NCBI GenBank assembly: GCA_010356995.1
Contig: ML996695.1
Location: forward strand, 989,689 to 1,053,688
Direction: 5' to 3'
DNA from: Trichodelitschia bisporula
Lineage: Eukaryota; Ascomycota; Dothideomycetes; Phaeotrichales; Phaeotrichaceae
DNA length: 64,000 nucleotides
Part shown: piece after piece, positions 43,483-53,870 of the stretch
Numbering within the stretch: the stretch's first letter is position 1
How the letters are laid out: each line of letters begins with the position of its first letter
The notes under the pieces: generated by a model
What the model saw: the letters and a program-made list of their open reading frames with translations, nothing else
Told to the model about the DNA's origin: nothing
The model's database searches: none
Translations under genes and position numbers: made by a program

Positions 43483-46153
43483 CTAAAACACCGCCGCAAG
43501 CCCATTCTTTGAATGCCGTTTCGAGAAGCGTTTACGGCCGCGTAGACTCGCGGTGTCGTCATCCCCCTTGCGCAGCCGCGATGACGCGCTCGGGATGTTC
43601 ACGCCGTCGAGGGCGTCGCCGGGTCCCTGGCCGCCGCCCAGGGTACTCGTCGGGCTGCTGAGTGCGGAGCCGAGGTCGTTGAAGCCTGAGTCGCCGCTGT
43701 AGGAGTTTGTGAGGGACTGGGAGAGGGCGAATTCGCGCGCACGGGCTAGCGTGTCGAGCCACTCCTGCGCAGCGTAGTGGCTGCCGTCCGGGTCGGAGGT
43801 TGTGGCCTTTGGGTCTTCGAAGAGGAGATGCTTCTCCGTCTTGGGTGGGATTAGCTGCTGCTTTCTGTGTAGTTAAGGAGGGGTACGTACCGTGTCGACG
43901 CACCACACCGTTAGACCCTTTGCGTCCTTGAACGAGCGCCAGGTCGTCGTCGTCGGCAGGAGGGAGAGCTCAAGCTTAGCCTTCTTCTCGTCGCCGCCGG
44001 ATGCAGCAAGGATGATGCGCGCACTGCTGGTGATCATGACGAGGCGCTGGCGCTTCTTGGTCGTATTCCCGCCAAAGAAGCGGGAGAACTTCTTCGGCGT
44101 CGCATCTGACCCGGTCGCCTCACCTCCACGCGCATGCGGGCTGTGCGGTTGCGGCGTCACCGTGACATTCAAGTTACCCAGCTTGAGAATGCGCTCATTG
44201 TTGCGCGTGAGCACAGGGGACCAGTCGATATCGAGCTGAGAGGGCGGGGGTAGCTCGGTGATGAGGCGGGGATGAGCGGGGCGGAGAGGGGTAGTGCTAG
44301 CGCCGGGTACGGAAACGCCGGGAGCTGAGACTATGAAACGGGCACACGTAAGCAGGCGCACGACGCGCCGGAAAAAGCAGGGCACACTTACGGGTGAGCC
44401 GGATGGGCTCAGTGGGGGCAGAGTAGGGTTTGAGACGCGGGGCCTTTTGTGACCACAAGTCGCGGCCCCACTTGATGCCGTCGAAGAAGGCGTGGTTGCG
44501 GATGTGTTCGATAGGTAAGCGCTTGACTGGGTCGAGGACGAGGAGGCGCTCGACGAGGTCGCGCGCGACGGGCGGGAAGCCGTCGGGGAAGGTGTAGTCG
44601 AGGGCGACGATCTTCTGGAAGGTCTGATACTCGTTGGCGGCTTTGAAGGGCGGGCGGCCCGCGAGCAGTTGGTATATTATGCAGCCGAAGGCCCACAAGT
44701 CGCTCGCTTTGCATGCGTTCTTGTCCGTCAACAGCTCGGGGCTCACGTACTCGGCTGTGCCGACGAAGGAGTTGGCGCGGTCGTGCCCGCCCATGTCCAT
44801 AGGGTTGTCGGAGGTCGAGGCGCCGTTGGAGCGGGGAGAGTCCAGAATCTTCGCAGTACCGAAGTCGGTGATTTTGATGTGCATTTGCGAGTCGAGCAAC
44901 ACATTCTCCGGCTTCAGGTCGCGGTGTATCACGCCGCGCGAGTGCATGTGGCCGATTGCGTCCAGAATCTGTGCGCCATAGAAGCGCGCGCATTCTTCAT
45001 CAAACGTTCCCAGTTTTTTGAGTACGCCGAGCAGCTCGCCGTTGCTCGCAAGGTCCAGGACAAAGTAGAGTGACCGCTCGTCCTGGAAAGTGTAGTACAG
45101 CCGAACGATCCCCGGGTGGTCGGTAAGGCGGTTTAGCGTGTCCTTTTCAATGTTGACATACTTGACCTTCTTCTCCTTAATGATGTGGCGCTTATCAAGC
45201 ACTTTGATCGCATACTCCCGCAAGGTCTGTCGGTCCGTCGCGGCCAGTACCGTACTGTAGGAGCCTTCTCCGAGTGTGCGTCCGAAGTTGAAGTCCTTGA
45301 CACCCTTCTTTAGCACCTTGTTCACTGTGCGTCCAGAAGCGTCTACCTCCTGGCGCAAGGCAACAGCGGCACCCTTCTCTTTCCACTCCTCGCTGCTGGG
45401 CAGAGGTCCACCCTCGATGGAATACGGCGACTGGCCAGGCATAGTGGGAGGCATCCGCCTCGAACTCCGCCGCGGCGGCGCTACGCCGTTGATTCCACGT
45501 TCACTCCGGCTCGGATCGCGCGAAAGCATATTGGCTTGCTGCATGGCGGCGGCGGTGGCAGCGGCGCGGGAACTGCTACGCTGTACCATGGACACTGTCG
45601 GTATGGCGGGCTGCGGTGGTTCGTCTCCGTATCTGTATGTGCCGAAATTGGAGTTCTGTGAAGAACCCGAGATGTTCTGGTGATTGTAGATGCTTGACAT
45701 GGGACGCGAGGTGTTGGGTGCGTAAGAGTTTGAAGCATTCATGGCGGAAGGGTGGATGGGGTATTGCATTTGGTGCTGAGCGAGTGGCACGGATTGTCGA
45801 TGTGAGGCCTTGAGGTAGGCTGTGTGGTCTGAGGGGTAAGTCGTCGGCGGGGGGCCGGCGGACGGCGTCACGGCGGAGTAGTCGCTCGGGTCAAAGCCGA
45901 GGGAAGAGGAAAAGGACGAATCGTATGTTGGACCTGAATATGGCTGAGGATTTTCCGTGACTGTACTGCACGAGGAGTGAGAGGATGGCGGGGGATAGGG
46001 GGCGGAGCGGGATGACGAAAGTGGTGCAGGCGCAGATGTGGATGCGGACGCTGATGCTGATGCGGAGGGGGCAGATGAAGGCTCGTCGTCTGTGTCGGGG
46101 TTTGCAATTCGCAAGCCGCCAAGTGCTTCCGACAAGCTAATGTCGCCGTTCAT
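43483..46153 (-). CDS. PDK1: PDK1-type AGC kinase (Pkh/Ksg1) with C-terminal PH domain
   Basis: Three exons (44392-46153, 43891-44330, 43483-43839) encode 852 residues. The first 290 are Ser/Pro-rich and disordered. The kinase domain is complete: FGRTLGEGSYSTVLAA (P-loop), YAIKVLDKRHI (Lys), VIHRDLKPENVLL (catalytic), ITDFGTAKI (DFG), and ANSFVGTAEYVSPELL, the activation loop whose first Ser is the PDK1 autophosphorylation site. A PH-like domain follows (WSPVLTRNNERILKLGNLNV to HLLFEDPK), then an Arg/Lys-rich end RKRFSKRHSKNGLAAVF. It phosphorylates activation loops of AGC kinases (Ypk, Pkc1, Sch9 types) in sphingolipid and wall signalling at the plasma membrane. The second intron (43840-43890, 51 nt) uses an AAG acceptor with a CTAAT branch; an acceptor further upstream would leave an intron of only 30 nt. 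Confidence 0.93.
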
Positions 46154-47693
46154 GGTGCGCGAGATGTGTTGTGCGGTCGTGTTGGGGGTGTGATGCGTAG
46201 ACGGGTGGTCTAGTGTTGCGAGAGGTTGAAGTGAGTGCGCGGGTTGGTAGCGACGGGACACGAGCTAGGACGATGCCGGGAGCGGGCCACGGCGATCAGG
46301 ACCCCGGGGGGGGGCACTTTGCACTTTGGCGCGGGATTGTGGCGGATCGTGGCAGCGAGAGGAAGGAAACGAGGGTTCGCAGCGTCGTGGTTGGCCTATG
46401 AGTTGCAACGAGAGGCTTCTGTGGGTTGGGGAAACGGGAGTTAAGAGCGAGAGTGAGCCGGTGAAGCGTGTAAGGTTATGGGTGAGAGAGAGAGAAGGTG
46501 TTGATGCCGCTAATGCCGTGTTGTGTTTGAGAGAACGAGAGAGAGAAAGAGAGAGAAAAAAGCACAACAAGAGGAGAGAGACAGAGAGAGAGGGAGAAGA
46601 GAGGTGGGTGGTTGGGATGTTGTTGGTGCAGTAGTCAGCTGTTTTGGTGGTTGGGGACGGTTTGAGGCCGTCGTCGTCGTCACTCTCTCTCTCTCCCACT
46701 CGTGTCAACGCAACTCCGAGACCGTTTCTTTTGTGTCAGCAAAAAGGCACTCAGGCACCCGGACTCTCACCGCACCAAGTCGTAAGGCAGAAACGTCGTC
46801 CGTGTCTCGATCCCTTTTCGGCCCTGGCTTATGTAAGATGGAAAGGGTCGTCATCGTCATCACCGAAGACCCACTTCGACTTCACTTCAAGATTTCTTCT
46901 CTCCTCTTCTCTTCTCTTCATGTAGCATTCTTCTCTTCTTGACTTCTTTCTCCGTATCTTCTCAATTGTCCACTGTCTCTGCTCTGTTGTCCTCATGACT
47001 TTGCGGTGCACAGTCCCAATCAAGCTCAATGTCCGCCGCATCGATGTATTGCACCCAAGCCCGCTATCGCCTGCCTTCCTCCAATAATCGTGGCTTATGC
47101 GCATTACGAAACCTCGATCCGGGCTTCACCAGATCGTCCCTTCGGATTTGTTCCACGTCACCTTCAGATGGCCATGTCTATTTCCGCCCCAGGGCTGAAC
47201 CGCCAGGAACAGCCGTCGCCACAGTGACAAGGACATGCTCGCTATCGCTGTGAGATAGACTGCGCCTTGCACATGCCTTTCATGCGCCAATTCCCAGAGC
47301 AGCGTGAGTTGGCGTCTCTTAGCCTGAGGCCAATCGCCCGATATGGCGAAAAGCGAGCCTTGCTCTTTAGATTCCACTTCATGCTTCGACGGTCAGCTTG
47401 TATCATGGCCTAGAATTGGCCAGCACGAAGAAAGGGAAACGAATGTAGAACAGGACACTCGGTGACTTGGTGGGCTGCTTCCTCAGCAGGGCTCTAGTTG
47501 GGATATAGCGATCAATGGATGCTAGCCCACCTCATTAGTCCTGCCTCCCTTGCCCACCATGTGTCTTTCCGGAAAAAAAAGGTGTTTGGCTACCATGTTC
47601 ATGCAATTCAGCAGTTCAGAAGAACATCGTCCCTAAACATGCCGGCCTCGTGCTTCCGAGACATCACCCTCCCGTCTACCTCTAGCCCTCATC
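46154..47693. other. Divergent intergenic region with GA/CT tracts
   Basis: Leader and promoter of the PDK1-type gene, with a purine-rich tract at about 46480-46610 and CT runs at 46.68 and 46.9 kb, then about 700 bp of plain sequence upstream of the next gene. No ORF is convincing. Confidence 0.6.
46480..46610. repeat. GA-rich simple sequence
   Basis: Interrupted GAGA units in the PDK1 upstream region; on the minus (gene) strand it is a CT-rich leader like those of HAP3 and other genes here. Confidence 0.8.
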
Positions 47694-49655
47694 ATGATCC
47701 GTCTTCAGCAGACGCAACTTGGTATCACAGCCGCCGACATTCGTGATGCCGGGGCTCGATATGATCGTCGACGCAAAGCAGCCAGCTCGGATCTCAACCT
47801 GCCACAGGGTGTTCGCCTTCTGGACCATGCCTCCAGAGTGCGCGTCCGCCGCGGCCCAGAACGCTCACGGGATGACGCTCTCGTAACTGCACCCTCACCG
47901 CGTGTAGCTGAGCGTTTTGTGTCTTTGGACGACACATCCAGTTCCGAGGAAGGCTATGAATGGGAAGACGTTGCAAACACCAACCCTTCGTCCCGACGTC
48001 GAGGCCTGGGCACCGAAGCTAGCAGCGCAGGAACGGAAACGAGTGCCGAAGGCACCAGCATTGAAGATGCTAGCAAGGAGGAAAACGCCTCGTCCATTCA
48101 CCCATCGGCCGTTCAGTCAGCCGAAAGCATCGGGAGAATCAGCAGCGTGCCACGCGTAACAAGCCACCTCCAGCTCCCTATCCGACCTCGGCGTCCCGTC
48201 AGCAGCAGTGAATCAAATATGCAGACCCCACCCCAGTTTGCCTTTGACGGCGCCTCCGACATGCGGGTCGCATCCCATCACACTGGCCGTCCCTCGGCGG
48301 ACTTGAGCACCCGGAAATCGTTCGACCTCTATAGGACTATCCACATCGGCTCCACCCAGAACGAGATTTCGTATCGCCCTCTACGCCCGCGGATTCAATA
48401 CATGCGCTTCTCTTCGGGTGCAAAACCCCTGCTAGGTTCGGAAGCCAGCTCCAGCAAATCCACCGACCACTTTCCTGATCAGCATCTCTCTGCCTTCATG
48501 GCTAACTCGGAGCTCAGCCGCTCGGCACCAAACCTGAGTGACACCCCCGCCATCCACCGCTCAGAGAGCCCAGGGACGACTCTCCTTGCGGACCTGGCCT
48601 CGGACCGTATCCAAGCGACCTCCAGCCGCAATTTTAGCGGCCAGACCACGTCATCGAGCAGTTCCTCAGCCCTCAGCGCCGCCATCAGCGGTACACCCTC
48701 CGGCCTCGAGACACTTGCCCGCCGCTGCGCCACCTTCCTTCAAAACCTCCCACCTACCTCACAGCGTCCATCGACGGGCACCTCCGGGCCTTCAACTGGC
48801 TCGCGCACAGCTGTATCGTCCCCTATACGCACCTCACAGACGTACATCTCGCGCCGGCCCGTCCCGCAGCACTCTGCCTCCTCAAACTCCCTTTTCCGGC
48901 TCCGCAACAACTCACCCCCCACAGTTTCCTATCGCCCGGTGCCCACTGGCTCCCCTGCGGGCGAGCCCACCGTACCCGACCAAGTCGCTGAAACCACGGT
49001 ATCCTATCCCCTAGTAGTCCATCCGCCAGCCGCCCCTCCGCCGTCTGACCAGCCAGCCCCCTTGCCCTCTGACCAACCAGCCCCTTTTCACCGCCGCTGG
49101 TCTCGCCGCACACGCCCCCGCGGTCACGTCTCATCGGCGTCTGTGGACGCGGGCTCATCGCTGCTGAGAGGTACAAGGGGGTCGCGGCCAGCCACGGCGG
49201 TGGCATTCGGGGAAGGTGCTACCATTCCTGAGGCCGGAGATGGGGCGTCCGGCTCAGTATCGCACACTGCTCGTGCCACTCATACTCGTCACGCTAGCAT
49301 CGTCTCTCATGCTGCCAGTGCTGTGCATGCTGCCAGTGCCGCATCCATTGGGCGCACCGGCTTCTCGCGCGACAGCGGCGACTTGCTCTCCAGTCTTCGT
49401 GGGGTGCTGCGGCGCGCGGTCTCTGATGCGGATCGGCGGGGTCGTGAGAGGCGGGGCTGGGGGTTTGGATCTCGGTTGCGCGATCAGGAGAATGAGGAGG
49501 AGGCGCAGATGGGTGTTGTTGCTGAGGAAATGGGGGCGTACATGGCGGAACGCGTTGGTGATGGAGGCATTATGGAGGAGACGCCGCCGCCGGAGGGGAG
49601 GGTGGGGCGGTTGCTCGGTGGGAGGGGCGGAGGGCAGAGGGGTAATGAGGGGTAG
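47694..49655 (+). CDS. Large disordered protein of unknown function
   Basis: A single open frame of 653 residues with even codon use, so it is likely real, but I do not recognise a domain. It starts IRLQQTQLGITAADIRDAGA followed by RYDRRRKAASSDLNLPQGVR, the only segment that looks ordered. The rest is rich in Ser, Pro, Arg and Thr, with an acidic patch (SLDDTSSSEEGYEWEDV), a proline-rich repeat (PPPSDQPAPLPSDQPAP) and a C-terminal helix (SGDLLSSLRGVLRRAVSDAD). There are no transmembrane segments or signal peptide. Several RxxS sites could be phosphorylated by AGC kinases such as the neighbouring PDK1's targets, but that link is speculation. An intron near the start cannot be excluded. Confidence 0.65.
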   Translation: MIRLQQTQLGITAADIRDAGARYDRRRKAASSDLNLPQGVRLLDHASRVRVRRGPERSRDDALVTAPSPRVAERFVSLDDTSSSEEGYEWEDVANTNPSSRRRGLGTEASSAGTETSAEGTSIEDASKEENASSIHPSAVQSAESIGRISSVPRVTSHLQLPIRPRRPVSSSESNMQTPPQFAFDGASDMRVASHHTGRPSADLSTRKSFDLYRTIHIGSTQNEISYRPLRPRIQYMRFSSGAKPLLGSEASSSKSTDHFPDQHLSAFMANSELSRSAPNLSDTPAIHRSESPGTTLLADLASDRIQATSSRNFSGQTTSSSSSSALSAAISGTPSGLETLARRCATFLQNLPPTSQRPSTGTSGPSTGSRTAVSSPIRTSQTYISRRPVPQHSASSNSLFRLRNNSPPTVSYRPVPTGSPAGEPTVPDQVAETTVSYPLVVHPPAAPPPSDQPAPLPSDQPAPFHRRWSRRTRPRGHVSSASVDAGSSLLRGTRGSRPATAVAFGEGATIPEAGDGASGSVSHTARATHTRHASIVSHAASAVHAASAASIGRTGFSRDSGDLLSSLRGVLRRAVSDADRRGRERRGWGFGSRLRDQENEEEAQMGVVAEEMGAYMAERVGDGGIMEETPPPEGRVGRLLGGRGGGQRGNEG

Positions 49656-51062
49656 GTTAGGGGAGGCTGTACGATAGTGGGATGGGAGGCGGTGGCTGTT
49701 CCTGGTTAGTTGGTGCTGGTGGATTGGACACGCTTGTTTTATTTGGTTGGAGCTTGTTGGACACCCGAATATCCTATCCTGAATATCCTACCGCGAACCC
49801 AGCTAGCAGAATACCACATACGAAACATGATTCCCTATCCCTATTTCGGTTCTGTCGTCCGCGTTGTCCCAGCCAAGCTTCGAAAACAAGCCTGATCCTC
49901 GCTCCCTAGCGGGAAAATATGAAAGGCTTGTGCGCACCATCAACGCATATGCGGTCGATATGGCGCTCAATTTGGGCGCTAGATGGCCCGGACCGGGGGT
50001 CGCGGGGTGGGCGCGCCCGTTCCTGGATCCAGATTGCGAGATGGGGGAAATCCTGGATGGACTGAGGGAAGGAAATTGGCCTTGGGGTACCAAATGGCAA
50101 TGCCGTTTTGCGACTTAACTAACTATCTGCTCGTTGATGCATCCGAAGGGATTGTAATGCGGTGAGCGGGGTTCGGGATCCCCACACAAGCCTCCCGCTA
50201 GCTCGGCCTGCCGAACGCCGCTAGAACGCCACCCGCACCCACCACGCGGCTCCAGCCGACGTCACTCGAACGCGTACATCTCGAACTACAGGACGTACCA
50301 CTCCCATCCTCGGCTTCCGCGGCCATCGCGCCTTCCGCTCCTCGTCCTATCTTCCCCATTCCACTCCAGCTGCGGCGATCGGTCACGCAGGTCTCGCCGC
50401 TGTCTCTCATCTCGCGCGGCGCGGGCATCTAGTTCTACTGCGTAACCGCACGCACATCGCCATCTGCTCTGCACCACCGTTGGAAGCGCGGGGAACCCGG
50501 TCTGGCACCGGGGTAATAGAATAAGCATCCCTGGTCGACAGCCGGGTCAGCGACTACTACGCAGGAGGGATCGCGTCACGCCGCAGCGTCGCACTGGCGG
50601 CACTCACGCAGAGCCGGGGTCAACGTGCCTTTCTCCGGGCACAAGGGCCAACCTCACCTCTCGCGGGGGCCCGGCCAACCCAGACCCAGTTTCACAGCAT
50701 ACTGTACGTTGTAATAACGGCGGGCTAATTACTACCTACCGCTGTTTGCCCAGCATGGCGCGCTTTAAGGACGCGGGCTCCCCCGCTCCCGCTGGCCGGG
50801 GACGTGGATTTTGTCAGCTAGCTGAGCTACGGTAAGAGACCTTCCATCTCATGTCCATGATATGTGTTTGAGTATATGCCAAGAACCATACAACCTGCGT
50901 TCGGACCAAGTCGTTTACTGTATAAATACCCTTTACGAGACCTTCGCGCTCCATAACTTGTAATCTGCACACGCATTCTGCCTTCTAAGTTACAGCACCC
51001 CGTTTCTCACAACGTCTGACAGGTTTTCCCCGACTTCACAGCGAGCGAAGAACGGTGCTGTC
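49656..51062. other. Intergenic, upstream of aldose 1-epimerase
   Basis: About 1.4 kb. One open stretch at about 49864-50118 (84 codons, SQPSFENKPDPRSLAGKYER...) has protein-like composition but no ATG at its start and no splice context I can support. The rest shows no gene; a TATA box sits at 50921. Confidence 0.55.
50921..50928 (+). promoter_or_regulatory. Candidate TATA box (TATAAATA)
   Basis: TATAAATA 135 bp before the ATG at 51063, within an otherwise featureless upstream region, in good position for the aldose 1-epimerase core promoter. Confidence 0.5.
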
Positions 51063-52494
51063 ATGGCGATCTTCGGTCTCCTGGTGCTTGGGCTGGTGTG
51101 CGGGTGGGCGGGCGCGCAGAATGCAACGCGCACCGCGGCCGCGGTGGCGACGACCTTAGCGACCTCGGCTTCGGCGACCTTCTCGCCGTCTGCGCTCTCG
51201 CCGCCTGGAGTCCCTCTCGGCACGTTCAAGGCCGGCCCCGATGCGGATGGGAAGTACACGATTGCAGCGGAGGGGATACGCGCGCAGTTCATTGCGTATG
51301 GCGCGAGTGTGTCGAATCTGTATGTGAAGGATCGGTGGGGTGGGGAGAGGGATGTTGTGCTCGGGTATGATAATGCGTCGGCGTATGAGAGGGATGCGAG
51401 TCACCCGCATCTGGGGGGCGTGCCGGGTGAGTCGCTAAGGGTTTAGTGTGGGCGCGGACGATGGAGCTGATGCGGGGCAGGGCGGTATGCGAATCGGATC
51501 AAGAACAGCACCTTCAGCATTGAGGGGAAGGCGTATCATGTTCTGCCGAACGAGAATGGTGGCGCGGATACGCTGCATGGTGGGCCGGATGGGTGGGATT
51601 GGGTACGTCTTCCGATTTATGTTGATAACTGCTAACGAGCCAGCGCAACTGGACTGTCCTGGCCCACACGCCCACCTCCATAACCTTCGAGCTGCGCGAC
51701 CCAGACGGCAGCCAGGGTTTCCCCGGTGAAGTCATTAGCCAAGTCACATACACCGTGGCAAAGCAGCGGTGGTACATTCGCATGGTTGCACAGGCGCTCA
51801 CCAAGAAAACGCCCATTATGCTTAGCTCACACGTCTACTGGAACCTCGACGCCTTCCAGAACCCCAACGGCCTTTCGGCGCTGAACCACACGCTTTACAT
51901 GCCCTACTCCAACCGGCGCATTGCGACCGATGGGATCCTGATCCCGACGGGGCAGCTGCTGGCCAATGAGCGTGGCAGCGTGAATGACTTCTGGTCTGAG
52001 CCGCGCACGATTGGGGAGGGATTCGGCGACCCGGCTATTGCGGGGAATTGTGGCGGGGGGTGCGTGGGGTACGACACGTGCTACCTGGTCAACCGGACGC
52101 CGGAGGAGGAGTCTGACTGGCGGGGTGCGCGGCGTGGCGGCCCTGTGGCTGTGATGGGGAGTGAGTGGAGTGGGATCCGCGTGGCGGTGTACACTGAACA
52201 GGAGGCATTTCAGGTGTACAGTTGCAATGGGCAGAACGGTAAGTCGGGGCTTCCCTATTGATTCGGGGATGTGAAGAGGCTGACAAACAAGGCACGATGC
52301 CGATCAAGAGCAATCAAGGCAATGTTGGCGGACCGCGAACGGTGCCGCAGTATGGGTGCGTGGTGCTGGAAGTCGAGGACTGGATCGATGGGATCAATCA
52401 TCCGGAGTGGGAAAGGCAGGCCCGCCAAGTCTTTGGGCCTGGTGATGCGCCGTATGTGCTCGAGGCTGAGTATCGCTTTTCGGTGGAGGAGTAA
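51063..52494 (+). CDS. Secreted aldose 1-epimerase (galactose mutarotase family)
   Basis: Four exons (51063-51426, 51481-51602, 51644-52238, 52292-52494) encode 427 residues. The N-terminus is a signal peptide (IFGLLVLGLVCGWAGA) followed by an Ala/Thr-rich stretch. Family motifs are in order: FIAYGASVSNLYVKDR, DVVLGYDN, then after intron 1 GRYANRIKNSTFSIEG, ADTLHGGPDGWDW with the catalytic His, SSHVYWNLDAF with the second His, and near the end EVEDWIDGINHPEW, where the acidic residue serves as general base. The enzyme interconverts alpha and beta anomers of aldoses; being secreted it probably acts on extracellular sugars from plant or wall polysaccharides. The second intron is the shortest in the window (41 nt); the third ends in AAG. 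Possible N-glycosylation sites (NAT, NST, NWT, NHT) fit secretion. Confidence 0.92.
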
Positions 52495-52702
52495 CGTGAC
52501 TCTGGGGCAGACTCCGGGGAAACTCCGAGGCAAACTTTGGGGTGATTGTGGGGAAAGCACGAGGGGGCAGGGTTAGGGGAAGGAGCGGCCCTTAGAGTGT
52601 GTGGGTGAAGCCAACTCGTTCCTGCCATTTGTGTGCCTGGTGGTGATGCTTGGCTCGTCAATGTGACGCCGTGGTTTTTCCGGCCTGCGGGCCTGGGAGG
52701 AC

Positions 52703-52710
52703 TATAAATA
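52703..52710 (+). promoter_or_regulatory. Candidate TATA box (TATAAATA)
   Basis: TATAAATA in GGACTATAAATACCGC, followed by a CT-rich leader and, 241 bp on, the ATG of a 94-residue ORF at 52951. It is one of the better core-promoter sequences in the window. Confidence 0.5.
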
Positions 52711-52950
52711 CCGCTCGATGCTCTGCTTCCTCCATCTTTTTACATCGTCCCCCAACCAAAGTCTCCAAGTCCGTTACCAAAGCTTCTTCGTCGTCTGAAG
52801 TCGACAACAAGTTCAACCCGCCTCCTCGCTTCTCGGCCGAGTCCGATTGTCCGTCCTCCACCTCCACCACTCGGTCAATACTCCGCCCACCTCGATTTCG
52901 ACTTCAATCTCGACCGCCTCCGCTCTTGACGTTGTCAGCAAGTCGCAATC

Positions 52951-53235
52951 ATGGCGGCTTACAATGTCTACCCTATGGTTCGGAACGAGTACGGCACCTA
53001 TGGTTGGCATCCGACGTACGCTCCCCTCTTCGAATCGGGCTGGCCGGGCAATCCGCAAGTCTTTCAGAACGGCTACCCTCCTGTCTTCAATCCGCTGACC
53101 GGTCGGTGGGAACACAACATCCAGCTGCCGGTCGTCGTCAACGCCAACTACCAGTATCCGCCTGGTGTCGGCATACGCTACGCCTTTCCCGGCTGGGCTG
53201 GTCGTCCGTCCTCGATGATACCTTACCTCAACTAG
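52951..53235 (+). CDS. Small Tyr/Pro/Trp-rich protein of unknown function (94 residues)
   Basis: A single exon with an ATG, preceded by a consensus TATA box and a long pyrimidine-rich leader. The product has no charge-rich or repeat bias: AAYNVYPMVRNEYGTYGWHP near the start, GRWEHNIQLPVVVNANYQYP in the middle, and WAGRPSSMIPYLN at the end. It is rich in Tyr, Pro, Trp and Asn, has no Cys, no signal peptide and no membrane segment. I do not recognise a family. The composition is unlike the chance ORFs of this GC-rich genome (Arg/Ala/Gly strings), which supports a real gene. It could be an orphan small protein. Confidence 0.5.
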   Translation: MAAYNVYPMVRNEYGTYGWHPTYAPLFESGWPGNPQVFQNGYPPVFNPLTGRWEHNIQLPVVVNANYQYPPGVGIRYAFPGWAGRPSSMIPYLN

Positions 53236-53870
53236 GCGTGTCTGGCTACGTGTGCTGACGTTTGGCTGGTCTGGAGGGATGGGCATCTTTAGAAAGAATG
53301 ACCGTGGTTGTTCGATCTATCGGCAGATTGTCTTCAGGACTGGAAAGCGTCTGGTACTTTGAGGTTGTGGTTCGTCCTGGTTCGTCACTGCCGCGTTGCG
53401 ATTGCAGTCTATCACTGCTGCATTGCAACTGCGGTTAGTCACTGCTGCGTTGCTATTGCGGTGCAATAATACTGCTTTGCAATTGCGGCTCGTTATCCTG
53501 GGTCAGGATCCTAGGCGTTGAAGGTCTGCAGGTGCAGATGAAAGTCGTCTAGGCAATTGAAATCGTTGATACCCCGTTCTACGTGTCTATGCGTGAAGTC
53601 CATGTCCGTGACCGGTGATGATGTGCATATGGCCTGATAGCATAGTATGACGTGATGCACTGAGAGATAAATCATGAAGGGAAGGAAAAGCTCCCTGAAC
53701 GTTTCTATGAGAAGAAGGCACTATCCTACACTCCGTACACCCTCATAAAATCCACACCCTACCCCTAACACCAGCCACAAGAAGGCACCATACCACTCCC
53801 CTCTGCTCCAACCCACATCCACCCCTTCTCTATCCAACACCCACCCATTACATCCTATCAAACGTACCCC
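53236..53870. other. Intergenic with a short tandem array
   Basis: Contains a four-copy 27-bp array (53385-53490) and the 3' flank of the GEN1-type gene. No coding sequence seen. Confidence 0.6.
53385..53490. repeat. 27-bp imperfect tandem repeat, about four copies
   Basis: Units start at 53385, 53412 and 53439 with TCACTGC, followed by a GTTGC or ATTGC core and ATTGCGG; a weaker fourth copy starts near 53469. Non-coding, downstream of the small ORF. Confidence 0.8.

Noticed and set aside
43861-43890. 30-nt intron in the PDK1-type gene
   Set aside because: Too short for splicing; using the AAG 21 bases downstream gives a 51-nt intron with a CTAAT branch point and the motif HLLFEDPK in better context.
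49864-50118. 84-codon frame with protein-like composition
   Set aside because: No ATG at the beginning, no acceptor that links it to an upstream exon, and no recognised relatives.
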